This document shows positions 43,160 through 52,253 of a stretch of 64,000 bases of DNA, one piece after another. The notes beneath the pieces were generated by a model. That model had not been told where the DNA came from. It made no database searches and saw only the letters and a program-made list of their open reading frames with translations. Each line of letters opens with the position of its first letter. Positions within the stretch are counted from its first letter, which is position 1. This stretch comes from Thermoplasmatales archaeon (GTDB lineage: Archaea > Thermoplasmatota > Thermoplasmata > Methanomassiliicoccales > Methanomethylophilaceae): contig JAAYZC010000046.1 of the NCBI GenBank assembly GCA_012515075.1, forward strand, positions 1 through 64,000, in the 5' to 3' direction. The position numbers and the translations under genes are program-made.

Positions 43160-44809
43160 CTACTGCGCACGCCCGTCTCGAGGGAATGCCCCCGTGCCGG
43201 GCCCCTCTCCGTACCGGTAAGCCATCGCCGCCTCCACCAGACCCAGGTGGAGAGGCGAAGGCCTGCCGGGCCGGGACCTGAACTCCGGGTGGAACTGGGA
43301 TGCTACGAAGTAGGGGTGCCCCCTCAGCTCCCCTATCTCCATCCTCCTGTCGGAATCCGAACGGCCCACGAACCTCCAGCCCGAGCCCTCCAGCCGTCCG
43401 ATGTAATCCGGGTTCACTTCATACCTGTGACGGTGTCTCTCCTCGACCTCCTCCCTGCCATACAGGCGGTACGCGGCGCTGTCACGGGCTATACTGACAG
43501 GTATGGCACCGAGGCGCATGCTGGCACCCTTCCCTCCGATTCCCTTCTGCTCGTCCATCAGGAAAACCACGGGGTCTGCGCAGCCCGGGTCGAACTCGGT
43601 GCTGTCCGCATCCAGGCCCGCAAGATGCCTGGCAATCTCCAAGGTGGCTATCTGGAAACCCAGGCAGACGCCCAGGAACGGGATCCCGTTCTCCCTGGAA
43701 TACCTGGCCGCCTCGATCATGCCTCCGACGCCCCTTGTTCCGAATCCCCCCGGAATCAGGACGCCGTCAGCACCCTCCAGCAGCTCCCCGGCTGGATGGA
43801 CCATGAATTCGTCACTATCTATGAAGGCTACCCTGACGCGGCACCCCCTCTCCGCTCCTGCGTGCACGAAAGCCTCCAGATGGCTGATGTATGAGTCCGC
43901 CAACGCTGTGTACTTTCCCACCAGGGCAACACGGATCTCCCTCTCCGGGTTGATGACCCTGTCCACGAAAGCGTTCCAGCAGGTCATGTCGCTTCCCGAT
44001 GTCAGCGGCCCCAGTTTCATCTGTCCTATTATGCGGTCGGTGACGCCCTGGGCGTCCAGTATCCGTGGGACTTCGTATATGGAAGCTGCGTTCGGGGCGG
44101 ATACGACGGCCTCCGGCGGGACATCGCAGAACATGGAGATCTTCCTCCTGATGTCCTCCGACATGGGCTCCTGGCATCTGCCTACGACGATGTCGGGCCT
44201 TATACCCAGGCTCATGAGCTCCTTAACGGAATGCTGAGTGGGTTTGGTCTTCTGCTCGCCGACGGGGCCCATGACCGGCACCAGCGTAGTGTGGATGAAA
44301 AGGCTGTCCTCCCTGCCGATGTCCCGGGCGAGCTGCCTGGCGGCCTCCAGGAAAGGCATGGACTCTATATCCCCGACCGTCCCTCCCACCTCCACTATCG
44401 CCGCGTCGGCGCCCGAGTCCCGGGCGGCGGCGGTTATGCGGGCCTTAATCTCATCGGTGATGTGGGGCACGATCTGGACCGTCTTGCCGAGGTAGTCCCC
44501 GCGCCTCTCCTTCTCTATGACGGAGCGGTAGATCTTCCCGGTGGTTATGTTATGGTCCTTCGTGAGGACGATGTCCATGAACCTCTCGTAGTTACCCAGG
44601 TCTAGATCCACCTCCCCCCCGTCGTCCAGCACGTATACCTCCCCATGCTCGAAGGGATTCATCGTGCCCGCGTCCACGTTCAGATAGGGGTCGATCTTTA
44701 TCGCGGACACCCTCAGTCCGCGGGATTCCAGCAGGCGCCCTATAGACGATGCGGTTATGCCCTTTCCCAGTCCGGATATCACTCCGCCAGTCACGAAAAT
44801 AAGCTTCAT
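43160..44809 (-). CDS. pyrG: CTP synthase
   Basis: The 549-residue two-domain enzyme starts with the P-loop synthetase domain ([21 protein letters not shown], with [21 protein letters not shown]). It ends with a class I glutamine amidotransferase domain ([20 protein letters not shown] with the nucleophile Cys, and FHPEFRSRP). It aminates UTP to CTP. The ATG at 44809 begins the conserved sequence. The upstream frame adds 12 residues in an AT-rich region. It ends in TAG, which is unusual in this window. Confidence 0.97.
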   Translation of the reverse strand: MKLIFVTGGVISGLGKGITASSIGRLLESRGLRVSAIKIDPYLNVDAGTMNPFEHGEVYVLDDGGEVDLDLGNYERFMDIVLTKDHNITTGKIYRSVIEKERRGDYLGKTVQIVPHITDEIKARITAAARDSGADAAIVEVGGTVGDIESMPFLEAARQLARDIGREDSLFIHTTLVPVMGPVGEQKTKPTQHSVKELMSLGIRPDIVVGRCQEPMSEDIRRKISMFCDVPPEAVVSAPNAASIYEVPRILDAQGVTDRIIGQMKLGPLTSGSDMTCWNAFVDRVINPEREIRVALVGKYTALADSYISHLEAFVHAGAERGCRVRVAFIDSDEFMVHPAGELLEGADGVLIPGGFGTRGVGGMIEAARYSRENGIPFLGVCLGFQIATLEIARHLAGLDADSTEFDPGCADPVVFLMDEQKGIGGKGASMRLGAIPVSIARDSAAYRLYGREEVEERHRHRYEVNPDYIGRLEGSGWRFVGRSDSDRRMEIGELRGHPYFVASQFHPEFRSRPGRPSPLHLGLVEAAMAYRYGEGPGTGAFPRDGRAQ

Positions 44810-44983
44810 GTGAGACCAACGGGATTGGTCATTTGATATAATCATAGATAACCTTATTGTTCATACGGATTGATAATCGGATAATTATTATATCAAAATC
44901 CTGCGTATATGGTTATAGCAAATACATCCATACACAGAAAGTACCGCAGCAGATTATTAATCCGAAATCGCAATCGAGTGCTC

Positions 44984-46159
44984 ATGCGCCCCAGGTTCTC
45001 TAACCGCGCCGATCACGTGATGGAATCCTACATCATGCAGCTGATATCCGTTGCCAACAGACCCGGGATGATATCCTTCGCCACCGGTCTCCCGGACCGC
45101 AGGCTGTTCGACACCGAAGGTATCAGGAGGGCGGCGGAGGATGTGCTGGGGGGCCCCGAGTCGAGGGACTCTCTGCAGTACGGAACCACCGAAGGGCTCC
45201 CCTCGCTCAGGGAGAAGATCGCCTCCAGGTGCAGGAAGGAGCTCGCCGTGGATGCCCAGGCGGAGGACGTGTTCATAACCAACGGGTCCCAGGAGTGCTT
45301 CGATCACATGGGCAAGCTCTTCCTGGACCCCGGGGACGCCGTGGCGGTGGAGAACCCCGGGTACCTGGGCGCCCTGCAGTCCCTGTCCGTCTACGCCCCC
45401 CGTTTCGAAGGGGTCGACATCCACGAGTCTGGACCGGACATTTCCATGCTGGAGGCGGCTCTCGGACGCCAGCCCAAGCTGTACTACGCGGTACCGAACT
45501 TCCAGAACCCCTCCGGGATGAGCTATCCTCCGGAATCCCGCATTGCGGTGGCCGAGGCCCTGGAGGGATCCGGCTGCCTGCTCATAGAGGATGACGCCTA
45601 CGGGGAGCTCGGATTCCGCGGCAGGCCGGGCAAATCCATCAAATCCCTGGCTCCTGAGGACACCGTTCTGACCGGTTCCTTCTCCAAGATCATCTCCCCC
45701 GGGCTGAGGGTCGGGTGGATGGTCGTCCCGGACTGGCTCAAGGACAGGGTACGCACCTCGATTGAGGCGACCTGTCTTCACTCCGGTTCCTTCTCCCAGA
45801 GGGTCATAGACGCCTTTCTGGAGAGGAACGACCTGGATGCTTACCTGCGGCCGATACGCTCGGAGTATGGCAGGAAGAAGCGTCTGTTCCTCGACATGAT
45901 GGAGGAGGAGTTGCCGGACACCCTGGAATGGAACAATCCCGAAGGAGGGATGTTCGTTTGGCTCAGGACACCAGAGGGCACCGACGCTATGCGTCTATAC
46001 GAGGCCGCCATGGCCAGGAGGCTTGTAGTCATGCCCGGGCGTCCCTTCCACGTCAGAGGAGGGGGGAACACCCTGAGGCTGAACTTCGCCACCCCCGACG
46101 ACGATGACATAATTACGGGCATGCGCGCGTTAAGGGACGCTTACAGGGATATCAGCTGA
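44984..46159 (+). CDS. PLP-dependent aminotransferase, class I/II (LysN/KAT-like)
   Basis: The 391-residue enzyme has ISFATGLPDRRLF near the N terminus, YGTTEGLPSLREKIA, VPNFQNPSGM, IEDDAYGEL and the PLP-lysine motif TGSFSKIISPGLRVGW. These place it with 2-aminoadipate/aromatic aminotransferases of the MocR-like subgroup, but without the HTH domain. Substrate is uncertain: aromatic amino acids are possible given the aro and trp operons nearby. An AT-rich TATA-like element about 28 bases before the ATG at 44984 indicates a leaderless mRNA. Confidence 0.9.
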   Translation: MRPRFSNRADHVMESYIMQLISVANRPGMISFATGLPDRRLFDTEGIRRAAEDVLGGPESRDSLQYGTTEGLPSLREKIASRCRKELAVDAQAEDVFITNGSQECFDHMGKLFLDPGDAVAVENPGYLGALQSLSVYAPRFEGVDIHESGPDISMLEAALGRQPKLYYAVPNFQNPSGMSYPPESRIAVAEALEGSGCLLIEDDAYGELGFRGRPGKSIKSLAPEDTVLTGSFSKIISPGLRVGWMVVPDWLKDRVRTSIEATCLHSGSFSQRVIDAFLERNDLDAYLRPIRSEYGRKKRLFLDMMEEELPDTLEWNNPEGGMFVWLRTPEGTDAMRLYEAAMARRLVVMPGRPFHVRGGGNTLRLNFATPDDDDIITGMRALRDAYRDIS

Positions 46160-46249
46160 GACAATCCGCAACACAGTTGCAGACAGAGAAGGCATTAAAT
46201 ACAGTGTTAGGATAGCACCGTATGGCTGATAGGTATCTAAACCGTCAAG

Positions 46250-46259
46250 TTTTAAATAC
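46250..46259 (+). promoter_or_regulatory. Promoter of the str ribosomal operon
   Basis: TTTTAAATAC is a strong TATA box. It would start transcription near 46285, leaving about 25 bases of leader with the GAGGTGA ribosome-binding site (46299-46305) for S12. A weaker AT-rich element lies at 46192-46202. Confidence 0.6.
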
Positions 46260-46308
46260 CTTAACCATAATCGCGAGAAACCATTCACGAACACAATGAG
46301 GTGAAACA

Positions 46309-46737
46309 TTGGGTAGAGGTCTATACACCGCAAGGAAAATGAGAGAGGACAGGCAGAAGTTCCGCTGGCTCGACAGGGGATACAAGAAAAGGGTGCTAAA
46401 GCTGAGGGAGAAATCCGATCCCCTCGAGGGCTCCTCCCAGGCACGCGGCATCGTGCTGGAGAAGGTGGGCATCGAGGCCAAGCAGCCCAACTCCGCCATC
46501 AGGAAGTGCGTCAAGATCCAGCTCATCAAGAACGGACGTCAGATAACCGCCTTCGCGGTAGGCGACGGTGCCATCAACTTCATAGATGAGCACGACGAGG
46601 TGCTCGTGGAAGGTATCGGCGGTAGGATGGGAAGATCCTACGGAGACATCCCCGGGGTACGTTACAAGGTCATCAAGGTCAACAACGTCTCCCTGAACGA
46701 GATGGTCAGAGGCAGGACGGACAAGCCTGTAAGGTGA
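46309..46737 (+). CDS. rps12: 30S ribosomal protein S12
   Basis: The 142-residue protein has the S12 signature [19 protein letters not shown], with an archaeal/eukaryotic N terminus ([19 protein letters not shown]). It sits at the decoding centre. The start is a TTG at 46309 preceded by GAGGTGA. No ATG lies nearby in frame. It leads the str operon S12-S7-EF2-EF1A-S10. Confidence 0.97.
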   Translation: MGRGLYTARKMREDRQKFRWLDRGYKKRVLKLREKSDPLEGSSQARGIVLEKVGIEAKQPNSAIRKCVKIQLIKNGRQITAFAVGDGAINFIDEHDEVLVEGIGGRMGRSYGDIPGVRYKVIKVNNVSLNEMVRGRTDKPVR

Positions 46738-46742
46738 TTACG

Positions 46743-47327
46743 ATGGCAGACGAAACCATGATTCAGAAAGCGCTCATATTCGGAAAGTACGACACGTCCG
46801 AGGTTACCGTCAACGACGGCGGTCTGGCAAAATACATAGACCTCACCCCAACCAATGTGCCTCACTCGGGCGGAAAGCACGCCAACAAGTGGTTCGGAAA
46901 GTCCAAGCTGAGCATAGTCGAGAGGCTCATCAACAATGTGATGAGGACCGAGAAATACACCGGGAAGAAACTGAAGGCCTACAGAGCGGTGTCTGAGGCC
47001 TTCGACGTAATAGCGGCGAAGACAAAGAAGAACCCGGTGCAGGTGCTCGTGGAGGGGCTCGAGAACGCGGCCCCGCGCGAAGAGGTAACAAGGCTACAGT
47101 TCGGAGGCATATCCGTTCCCAAGGCGGTGGACATATCTCCCCAGAGGAGACTCGATATCGCTCTCCGTAACCTTTGCAACGGTGTCGTTTCGGCATCGTC
47201 GAAGAACAAGAAACCGATTTACGAGTGTCTCGCAGACGAGATAATGCTGGCCGCGAAGGGGGACATGACGTCCTACTCCGTGGCGAAGAAGGAAGAGATC
47301 GAGAGGGTAGCCCAGTCGGCCCGCTGA
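46743..47327 (+). CDS. rps7: 30S ribosomal protein S7
   Basis: The 194-residue protein carries the S7 motif LSIVERLINNVMR and the later AKTKKNPVQVLVEGLENAAPREE, and ends with SYSVAKKEEIERVAQSAR. It organises the 3' domain of 16S rRNA. The ATG at 46743 is five bases after the S12 stop. A GTG nine bases earlier is in frame but overlaps S12. Confidence 0.96.
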   Translation: MADETMIQKALIFGKYDTSEVTVNDGGLAKYIDLTPTNVPHSGGKHANKWFGKSKLSIVERLINNVMRTEKYTGKKLKAYRAVSEAFDVIAAKTKKNPVQVLVEGLENAAPREEVTRLQFGGISVPKAVDISPQRRLDIALRNLCNGVVSASSKNKKPIYECLADEIMLAAKGDMTSYSVAKKEEIERVAQSAR

Positions 47328-47361
47328 TTGTAGATACGTAACATATTGTAAGGTGTAGGCC

Positions 47362-49569
47362 ATGGGAAGAAAAGAAGACAACATCAAACGGGCGACCGAG
47401 CTGATGACCGATCAGAAGTACATCAGGAACATCGGTACGGCCGCGCACATCGATCACGGGAAGACTACCTTCTCCGACAACCTCATAGCGGGAGCGGGCA
47501 TGATGTCCGCAGACCTCGCGGGGGAGCAGCGCGTTCTCGACTACGATGAACAGGAGTCGGCAAGAGGCATAACCATCAACGCCGCCAGCGCATCGATGGT
47601 ACACAAATACAAAGGCCATGAGTACCTGATCAACCTCATAGACACTCCTGGTCACGTGGACTTCGGCGGAGACGTCACCAGGGCCATGAGGGCCCTGGAC
47701 GGCGTGTTCATACTCTGCTGTGCGGTCGAGGGCATAATGCCTCAGACGGAGACCGTCATAAGGCAGGCTCTCAAGGAGCGTGTCAGACCACTTCTGTTCA
47801 TCAACAAGGTGGACAGGATGATCGTGGAGCAGCAGGTCACCAAGGACATGATGATCGCGAAGTTCTCCAAACTCGTCTCCGAGTTCAACCAGAAGATCAT
47901 GAACATACTGCCCGCCCCGCTCAACAAGCTGTGGCAGGTCAGCATACAGGACGGTACCGTCGCGTTCGGCTCCGCATACAACAACTGGGCGATCTCCGCT
48001 CCGTTCATGCAGAGGAGCCACATAACCTTCTCCGACATATTCGACTACTGCGCCCGCGAGGGTGGGCAGGCCGAGCTCGCCAAGAAGTCCCCCCTGCACG
48101 AGGTTGTCCTGGAGATGGCCATCGAGCACGTCCAGAACCCCATCGATGCGCAGAAGATACGCATACCGACCATATGGAAGGGCGATCTCGACTCCACCAT
48201 AGGGAAGCAGATGCTCGCCTGCGACTACAAGGGCGAAGTCTCGCTCATGATAAACAAGATTATAATGGACCCCCATGCGGGAGAGGTCGCCATAGGCAGG
48301 CTCTTCTCCGGAGAGGTCACCAAGGGGCAGACCCTCTACATATCCGGCATGCCCAACCCCCAGAGGGTGCAGACCGTATCGCTCATGGTGGGCGCTGACA
48401 GGATACCCATAGAGAGATGCGAGGCGGGCAACATAGTCGCCCTCACAGGACTCAGGGATGCGATAGCGGGTTCCACCGTCTCCACAATGAAGGAGATGGA
48501 TCCGTTCGAGAGGATGGCCCACTACTCGGAGCCCGTCATCACCAAGGCCATCGAGGCCAAGAACATGAAGGACCTGCCCAAGCTGGTCGAGGTGCTCAGG
48601 ACGATCGCCAAGGCGGACCCCTCCCTGAACATCGAGATTAACAACGAGACTGGGGAGCACCTCATGTCCGGCATGGGAGAGCTCCACCTGGAGATCACCG
48701 AGTACCGCATAATAAACGAGCAGGGCGTGGACATTCTGTCGTCGCCTCCGATAGTCGTCTACCAGGAGAGCGTAAAGGGGAAGAACCCCTCCGATTTCGA
48801 AGGCAAATCACCCAACAAGCACAACAAGTTCTACTTCTACGTGGAGCCCCTCGAGGAGGGTGTGCTGCAGGCGATACGCGCCGGCGACATCGACGCCTCT
48901 GCCAAGATCAAGGACCCCAAGGCCATGGCCAAGCAGCTGGAGGAACTGGGCATGGATAAGGAGGAGGCGAAGGGCGTTGTCATATTCAAGAACAACAACC
49001 TACTCCTCGACTGCACAAAAGGTATCCAGTACCTGCACGAGACCATGGAGCTGATAAAGCAGTCCTTCGAGGAGGCGATGTCCAGAGGCCCCCTGGCGAA
49101 CGAGAAGGTCGCCGGACTGAAGGTCAAGCTCGTGGACGCCAAACTGCACGAGGACACGATTCACAGGGGTCCCGCGCAGGTCATCCCCGCGGTAAGGGAC
49201 GGTATATACGGTGCGATGTGCCAGGCCGGAAGGATACTTCTGGAGCCCATGCAGCACGTGTTCATCAGCGTCCCCCCCGACTACATGGGGGGGGCAGTGA
49301 ACCTGATCAACCAGCGCCGCGGGACCATCCTCGAGATGGGACAGGACGGAGCGGACTCCACGGTTGCCGCCGAGTGCCCCGTCGCAGACATGTTCGGATT
49401 CGCATCCGACATACGCGGAAACACCCAGGGCCGTGCGATATGGTCCACCGAGAACGCGGGATTCAAGCAGGTCCCCGCCGAGCTTCAGAAGAAGGTAGTC
49501 GCAGAGATAAGGACCCGCAAGGGACTGAACCCGGAGCCCTACGACGCCAACTACTACTCGGGCATGTAA
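47362..49569 (+). CDS. fusA: Elongation factor 2 (aEF2)
   Basis: The 735-residue translocase has G1 AAHIDHGKTT, G3 DTPGHVDFGGDV and G4 NKVDRM, plus the switch segment RGITINAAS. The late HEDTIHRGPAQVIPAVRD includes the His modified to diphthamide. Dph6, which completes diphthamide, is encoded at 4437. A weak AAGGTG lies before the ATG. It is the third gene of the str operon, 34 bases after S7. Length is normal for archaeal EF2. Confidence 0.97.
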   Translation: MGRKEDNIKRATELMTDQKYIRNIGTAAHIDHGKTTFSDNLIAGAGMMSADLAGEQRVLDYDEQESARGITINAASASMVHKYKGHEYLINLIDTPGHVDFGGDVTRAMRALDGVFILCCAVEGIMPQTETVIRQALKERVRPLLFINKVDRMIVEQQVTKDMMIAKFSKLVSEFNQKIMNILPAPLNKLWQVSIQDGTVAFGSAYNNWAISAPFMQRSHITFSDIFDYCAREGGQAELAKKSPLHEVVLEMAIEHVQNPIDAQKIRIPTIWKGDLDSTIGKQMLACDYKGEVSLMINKIIMDPHAGEVAIGRLFSGEVTKGQTLYISGMPNPQRVQTVSLMVGADRIPIERCEAGNIVALTGLRDAIAGSTVSTMKEMDPFERMAHYSEPVITKAIEAKNMKDLPKLVEVLRTIAKADPSLNIEINNETGEHLMSGMGELHLEITEYRIINEQGVDILSSPPIVVYQESVKGKNPSDFEGKSPNKHNKFYFYVEPLEEGVLQAIRAGDIDASAKIKDPKAMAKQLEELGMDKEEAKGVVIFKNNNLLLDCTKGIQYLHETMELIKQSFEEAMSRGPLANEKVAGLKVKLVDAKLHEDTIHRGPAQVIPAVRDGIYGAMCQAGRILLEPMQHVFISVPPDYMGGAVNLINQRRGTILEMGQDGADSTVAAECPVADMFGFASDIRGNTQGRAIWSTENAGFKQVPAELQKKVVAEIRTRKGLNPEPYDANYYSGM

Positions 49570-49570
49570 G

Positions 49571-49580
49571 GTTTAAATAC
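49571..49580 (+). promoter_or_regulatory. Internal promoter before EF1A
   Basis: GTTTAAATAC right after the EF2 stop is a TATA box, followed by a 50-60 base AT-rich leader and AGGAGG (49627-49632) seven bases before the EF1A ATG. EF1A can therefore be transcribed separately from the rest of the str operon. Confidence 0.55.
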
Positions 49581-49638
49581 AAAACACATTATGGAGAAAT
49601 TCAGACCTATAATATAAATCCATATAGGAGGAATCAAA

Positions 49639-50904
49639 ATGGCAGAGAAAGAGCACATGAATCTGGTCATCATCGGCCACGTCGACCACGGAAAGTCCAC
49701 CCTCACTGGAAGGATCCTGCTCGAGACCGGTGCTATCGACCCGCACATAGTCGAGAAATACAAGAAAGAGGCAGAGGAGAAAGGAAAGGGATCCTTCTAC
49801 TTCGCATGGGTCATGGACGGCCTCAAGGAGGAGAGGGAGAGGGGAGTCACCATCGATGTGGCACACAAGAAGTTCTACACCGACAAGTACTACTTCACCG
49901 TCATCGACGCCCCCGGTCACCGCGACTTCGTCAAGAACATGATCACCGGTACCTCCCAGGCGGATGCCGCTGTCATCACCTGCTCCGCCATCGAGGGGCC
50001 CCAGGCCCAGACCAAGGAGCACGTCTTCCTGGCCACGACCCTCGGAGTCAGGCAGATCATAGTAGCCATCAACAAGATGGATGCGGTCAAGTACGATGAG
50101 GCCAAGTACAACGAGGCCAAAGAGGCCATGACAAAACTCATGAAGATGGTCGGCGTCAAGACCGACGAGGTGCCCTTCATACCTGTCTCCGCGTACAACG
50201 GCGACAACGTCAAGACGGCCTCCGCCAACACCCCCTGGTACAAGGGACCCACCCTGCTCCAGGCTTTCGATAACCTCAAGGTCCCCGAGAAGCACACCGA
50301 GAAGCCCCTCAGGATGCCCATACAGGATGTATACACGATCACCGGTATCGGAACCGTCCCCGTGGGAAGAGTCGAGACCGGTGTCCTGAAGCCCAACATG
50401 AAGATCATCTTCGAGCCCTCGCACGTTCAGGGAGAGGTGAAATCCATCGAGATGCACCACGAGACCCTGCCCCAGGCGCTTCCCGGTGACAACGTCGGAT
50501 TCAACGTCCGCGGAGTAGCCAAGAACGACGTCAAGAGAGGAGACGTTGCCGGCCCAGTCGACAACCCTCCGTCCGTCGCGAAGGCGTTCACGGCGCAGAT
50601 CGTCGTGCTGAACCACCCCTCGGTCATCACAGTCGGATACACCCCCGTGTTCCACTGCCACACCACCCAGACGGCCTGCAGGTTCGTAGAGCTCGTGAAG
50701 ACCATCGACCCCAAGACCGGCCAGACCAAGGCTGAGCACCCCGACTTCCTGAAGACCGGGGACATAGCCGTCGTCAAGCTCGAGCCCACGAAGCCGATGG
50801 TAGTTGAGACCGCGAAAGAGTTCCCGCCTCTCGGAAGGTTCGCCATCCGTGACATGGGTCAGACCGTTGCCGCAGGAATGTGCATATCGGTCGAGAAGGC
50901 CTAA
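49639..50904 (+). CDS. tuf: Elongation factor 1-alpha (aEF1A)
   Basis: The 421-residue GTPase has G1 [11 protein letters not shown]3 [13 protein letters not shown]4 NKMDAV and the EF1A segment [13 protein letters not shown], with domains 2 and 3 following. It delivers aminoacyl-tRNA to the ribosome. A near-perfect ribosome-binding site suits a highly expressed gene. S10 follows after 35 bases, the usual archaeal pairing. Confidence 0.98.
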   Translation: MAEKEHMNLVIIGHVDHGKSTLTGRILLETGAIDPHIVEKYKKEAEEKGKGSFYFAWVMDGLKEERERGVTIDVAHKKFYTDKYYFTVIDAPGHRDFVKNMITGTSQADAAVITCSAIEGPQAQTKEHVFLATTLGVRQIIVAINKMDAVKYDEAKYNEAKEAMTKLMKMVGVKTDEVPFIPVSAYNGDNVKTASANTPWYKGPTLLQAFDNLKVPEKHTEKPLRMPIQDVYTITGIGTVPVGRVETGVLKPNMKIIFEPSHVQGEVKSIEMHHETLPQALPGDNVGFNVRGVAKNDVKRGDVAGPVDNPPSVAKAFTAQIVVLNHPSVITVGYTPVFHCHTTQTACRFVELVKTIDPKTGQTKAEHPDFLKTGDIAVVKLEPTKPMVVETAKEFPPLGRFAIRDMGQTVAAGMCISVEKA

Positions 50905-50939
50905 ACCCCCTTCTTTCCTTTATTTAAAAAGGGATACAA

Positions 50940-51254
50940 ATGTCACAGCGCGCAAGAATCTCACTCAGCGGAACCGACCCGGCCAAGGTCGACAACGTAT
51001 GCATGCAGATCAAAGGGATCTCCCAGAGGACCGGCGTCGACATACGCGGCCCCATTCCCCTTCCCACGAAGAAGCTCAAGGTCCCTTGCAGGAAGAGCCC
51101 TGACGGAGAGGGGAGTGAGACTTGGGACCGCTGGGAGATGCGCATCCACAAGAGGCTCATCGACCTGGATGCGGACGAGCGTGCCCTCAGGCAGCTCATG
51201 AGGATCCAGGTGCCGGACGGGGTCAACATAGAGATCGTGCTCCGCAGCACCTGA
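50940..51254 (+). CDS. rps10: 30S ribosomal protein S10
   Basis: The 104-residue protein begins [25 protein letters not shown], carries [10 protein letters not shown] and [25 protein letters not shown], and ends [11 protein letters not shown]. It is a standard archaeal S10 at the end of the str operon. A short T-rich stretch follows (51262-51300). Confidence 0.97.
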   Translation: MSQRARISLSGTDPAKVDNVCMQIKGISQRTGVDIRGPIPLPTKKLKVPCRKSPDGEGSETWDRWEMRIHKRLIDLDADERALRQLMRIQVPDGVNIEIVLRST

Positions 51255-51341
51255 GCATCAAACTCTTTCAAACAACCTTCCCTTTTCTGTATTTTCCGTC
51301 CAGCGGTTTATAGATGCATTTCGATGTTTCTAAATAGCCTC

Positions 51342-51357
51342 GCAGTCATACGACTGC
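51342..51357 (+). promoter_or_regulatory. Candidate ArsR operator GCAGTC-ATAC-GACTGC
   Basis: This perfect six-base inverted repeat with a four-base spacer lies between the TATA-like element (TTTCTAAATA, 51327-51336) and the ATG of the ArsR gene. A regulator bound here would block transcription initiation, as in typical ArsR autoregulation. Confidence 0.5.
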
Positions 51358-51359
51358 CC

Positions 51360-51668
51360 ATGATCCCCGATTCCGCGATCGACATGTTCAAGGCTCTTTC
51401 GGATCCCAACAGGCTGAGGATATTCGATATGCTTTCCCGAGGGGAGACCTGTTCGTGCAAACTCCTTGAGGCCCTCAGCATATCCCAGCCCACCCTGTCC
51501 CATCACATGGGAATACTCCAGAAAGGAGGGCTGGTGAGAGGGAGGAGGGACGGGCAGTGGATACACTACTCCGTGGACCCGGACGCGGTACACGAGCTCA
51601 TAGGTTATCTGGAGTCGGTGTCTTCTTCAGACAGGGCGGATGGCGCAGAGGGTCCGGAAGCCAATTGA
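51360..51668 (+). CDS. ArsR-family winged-helix regulator
   Basis: The 102-residue protein has the ArsR fold: FKALSDPNRLRIFDMLS, then GETCSCKLLEALSISQPTLSHHMGILQKGGLV (recognition helix) and the wing GRRDGQWIHYSVD. The CSC pair lies where metal-sensing ArsR proteins carry ELCVC, so metal or metalloid sensing is possible. I chose the ATG at 51360, about 27 bases after TTTCTAAATA. The ATG at 51324 is before the expected transcript start. An inverted repeat overlaps the promoter. The tail is acidic and low in complexity. Confidence 0.87.
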   Translation: MIPDSAIDMFKALSDPNRLRIFDMLSRGETCSCKLLEALSISQPTLSHHMGILQKGGLVRGRRDGQWIHYSVDPDAVHELIGYLESVSSSDRADGAEGPEAN

Positions 51669-51730
51669 TTCGCGGTGTTCGACCGTACATCCGCATTACA
51701 TTTTTATCCAACCTGAAGCATCATCGAAAC

Positions 51731-52252
51731 ATGCGAACATCCAAGGAATTCGAGATCAACGAGAAAGGGGTCACCGCCGAGGGCTTCAAGACACTCAACC
51801 GTAAGTGCCTCAGCTCGATGTACCTGTGGAACGTCATCGCGATGGCGGTCCTTCTGTTGTCCGTTTTCCTAATATACCGTTTCATAAACATGCCCTGGAT
51901 CGACATGGACCTGCTTTTCACGATAACCGTGGCCGCGCTGGTTCTGTTGGCAGCGTACTTCGTCATCGGTCCCATGGTATTCTTCGCCCGCTACAGATAC
52001 AGGATGACGGATGACAGGATAGACATCCTGCGGGGCATATTCATAATAAGGCACACGGTGATACCGATCGAGAGGGTCCATCAGGTAGAGGTCAGCAGGG
52101 GGCCGATCAACAACATGTTCGGTCTGGCCAATGTCAATATCACCACCGCGGGCGGAATGGCCATAATAGAGTACCTCGAGTTTCCCGTGGCGGAGGAGAT
52201 ATCCGACAGGCTCAATGACATAGTCGTGAACATACTGAAGGAAAGGGAGTGA
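51731..52252 (+). CDS. Membrane PH-domain protein (YdbS-like)
   Basis: The 173-residue protein has two membrane helices (residues about 35-56 and 64-84) followed by one bacterial-type PH domain (bPH2) with RYRMTDDRIDILRGIFIIRHTVIPIERVHQVEV and the GLANVNITTAGG strand. The paired gene has three such domains. In bacteria YdbS/YdbT pairs form membrane complexes of unclear role. The TATA box near 51704 gives a leaderless start at 51731. Only one base separates it from the next gene. Confidence 0.85.
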   Translation: MRTSKEFEINEKGVTAEGFKTLNRKCLSSMYLWNVIAMAVLLLSVFLIYRFINMPWIDMDLLFTITVAALVLLAAYFVIGPMVFFARYRYRMTDDRIDILRGIFIIRHTVIPIERVHQVEVSRGPINNMFGLANVNITTAGGMAIIEYLEFPVAEEISDRLNDIVVNILKERE

Positions 52253-52253
52253 C

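Noticed and set aside
46930-48687. 585-residue reverse frame
   Set aside because: It is antisense to S7 and EF2, which are certain.
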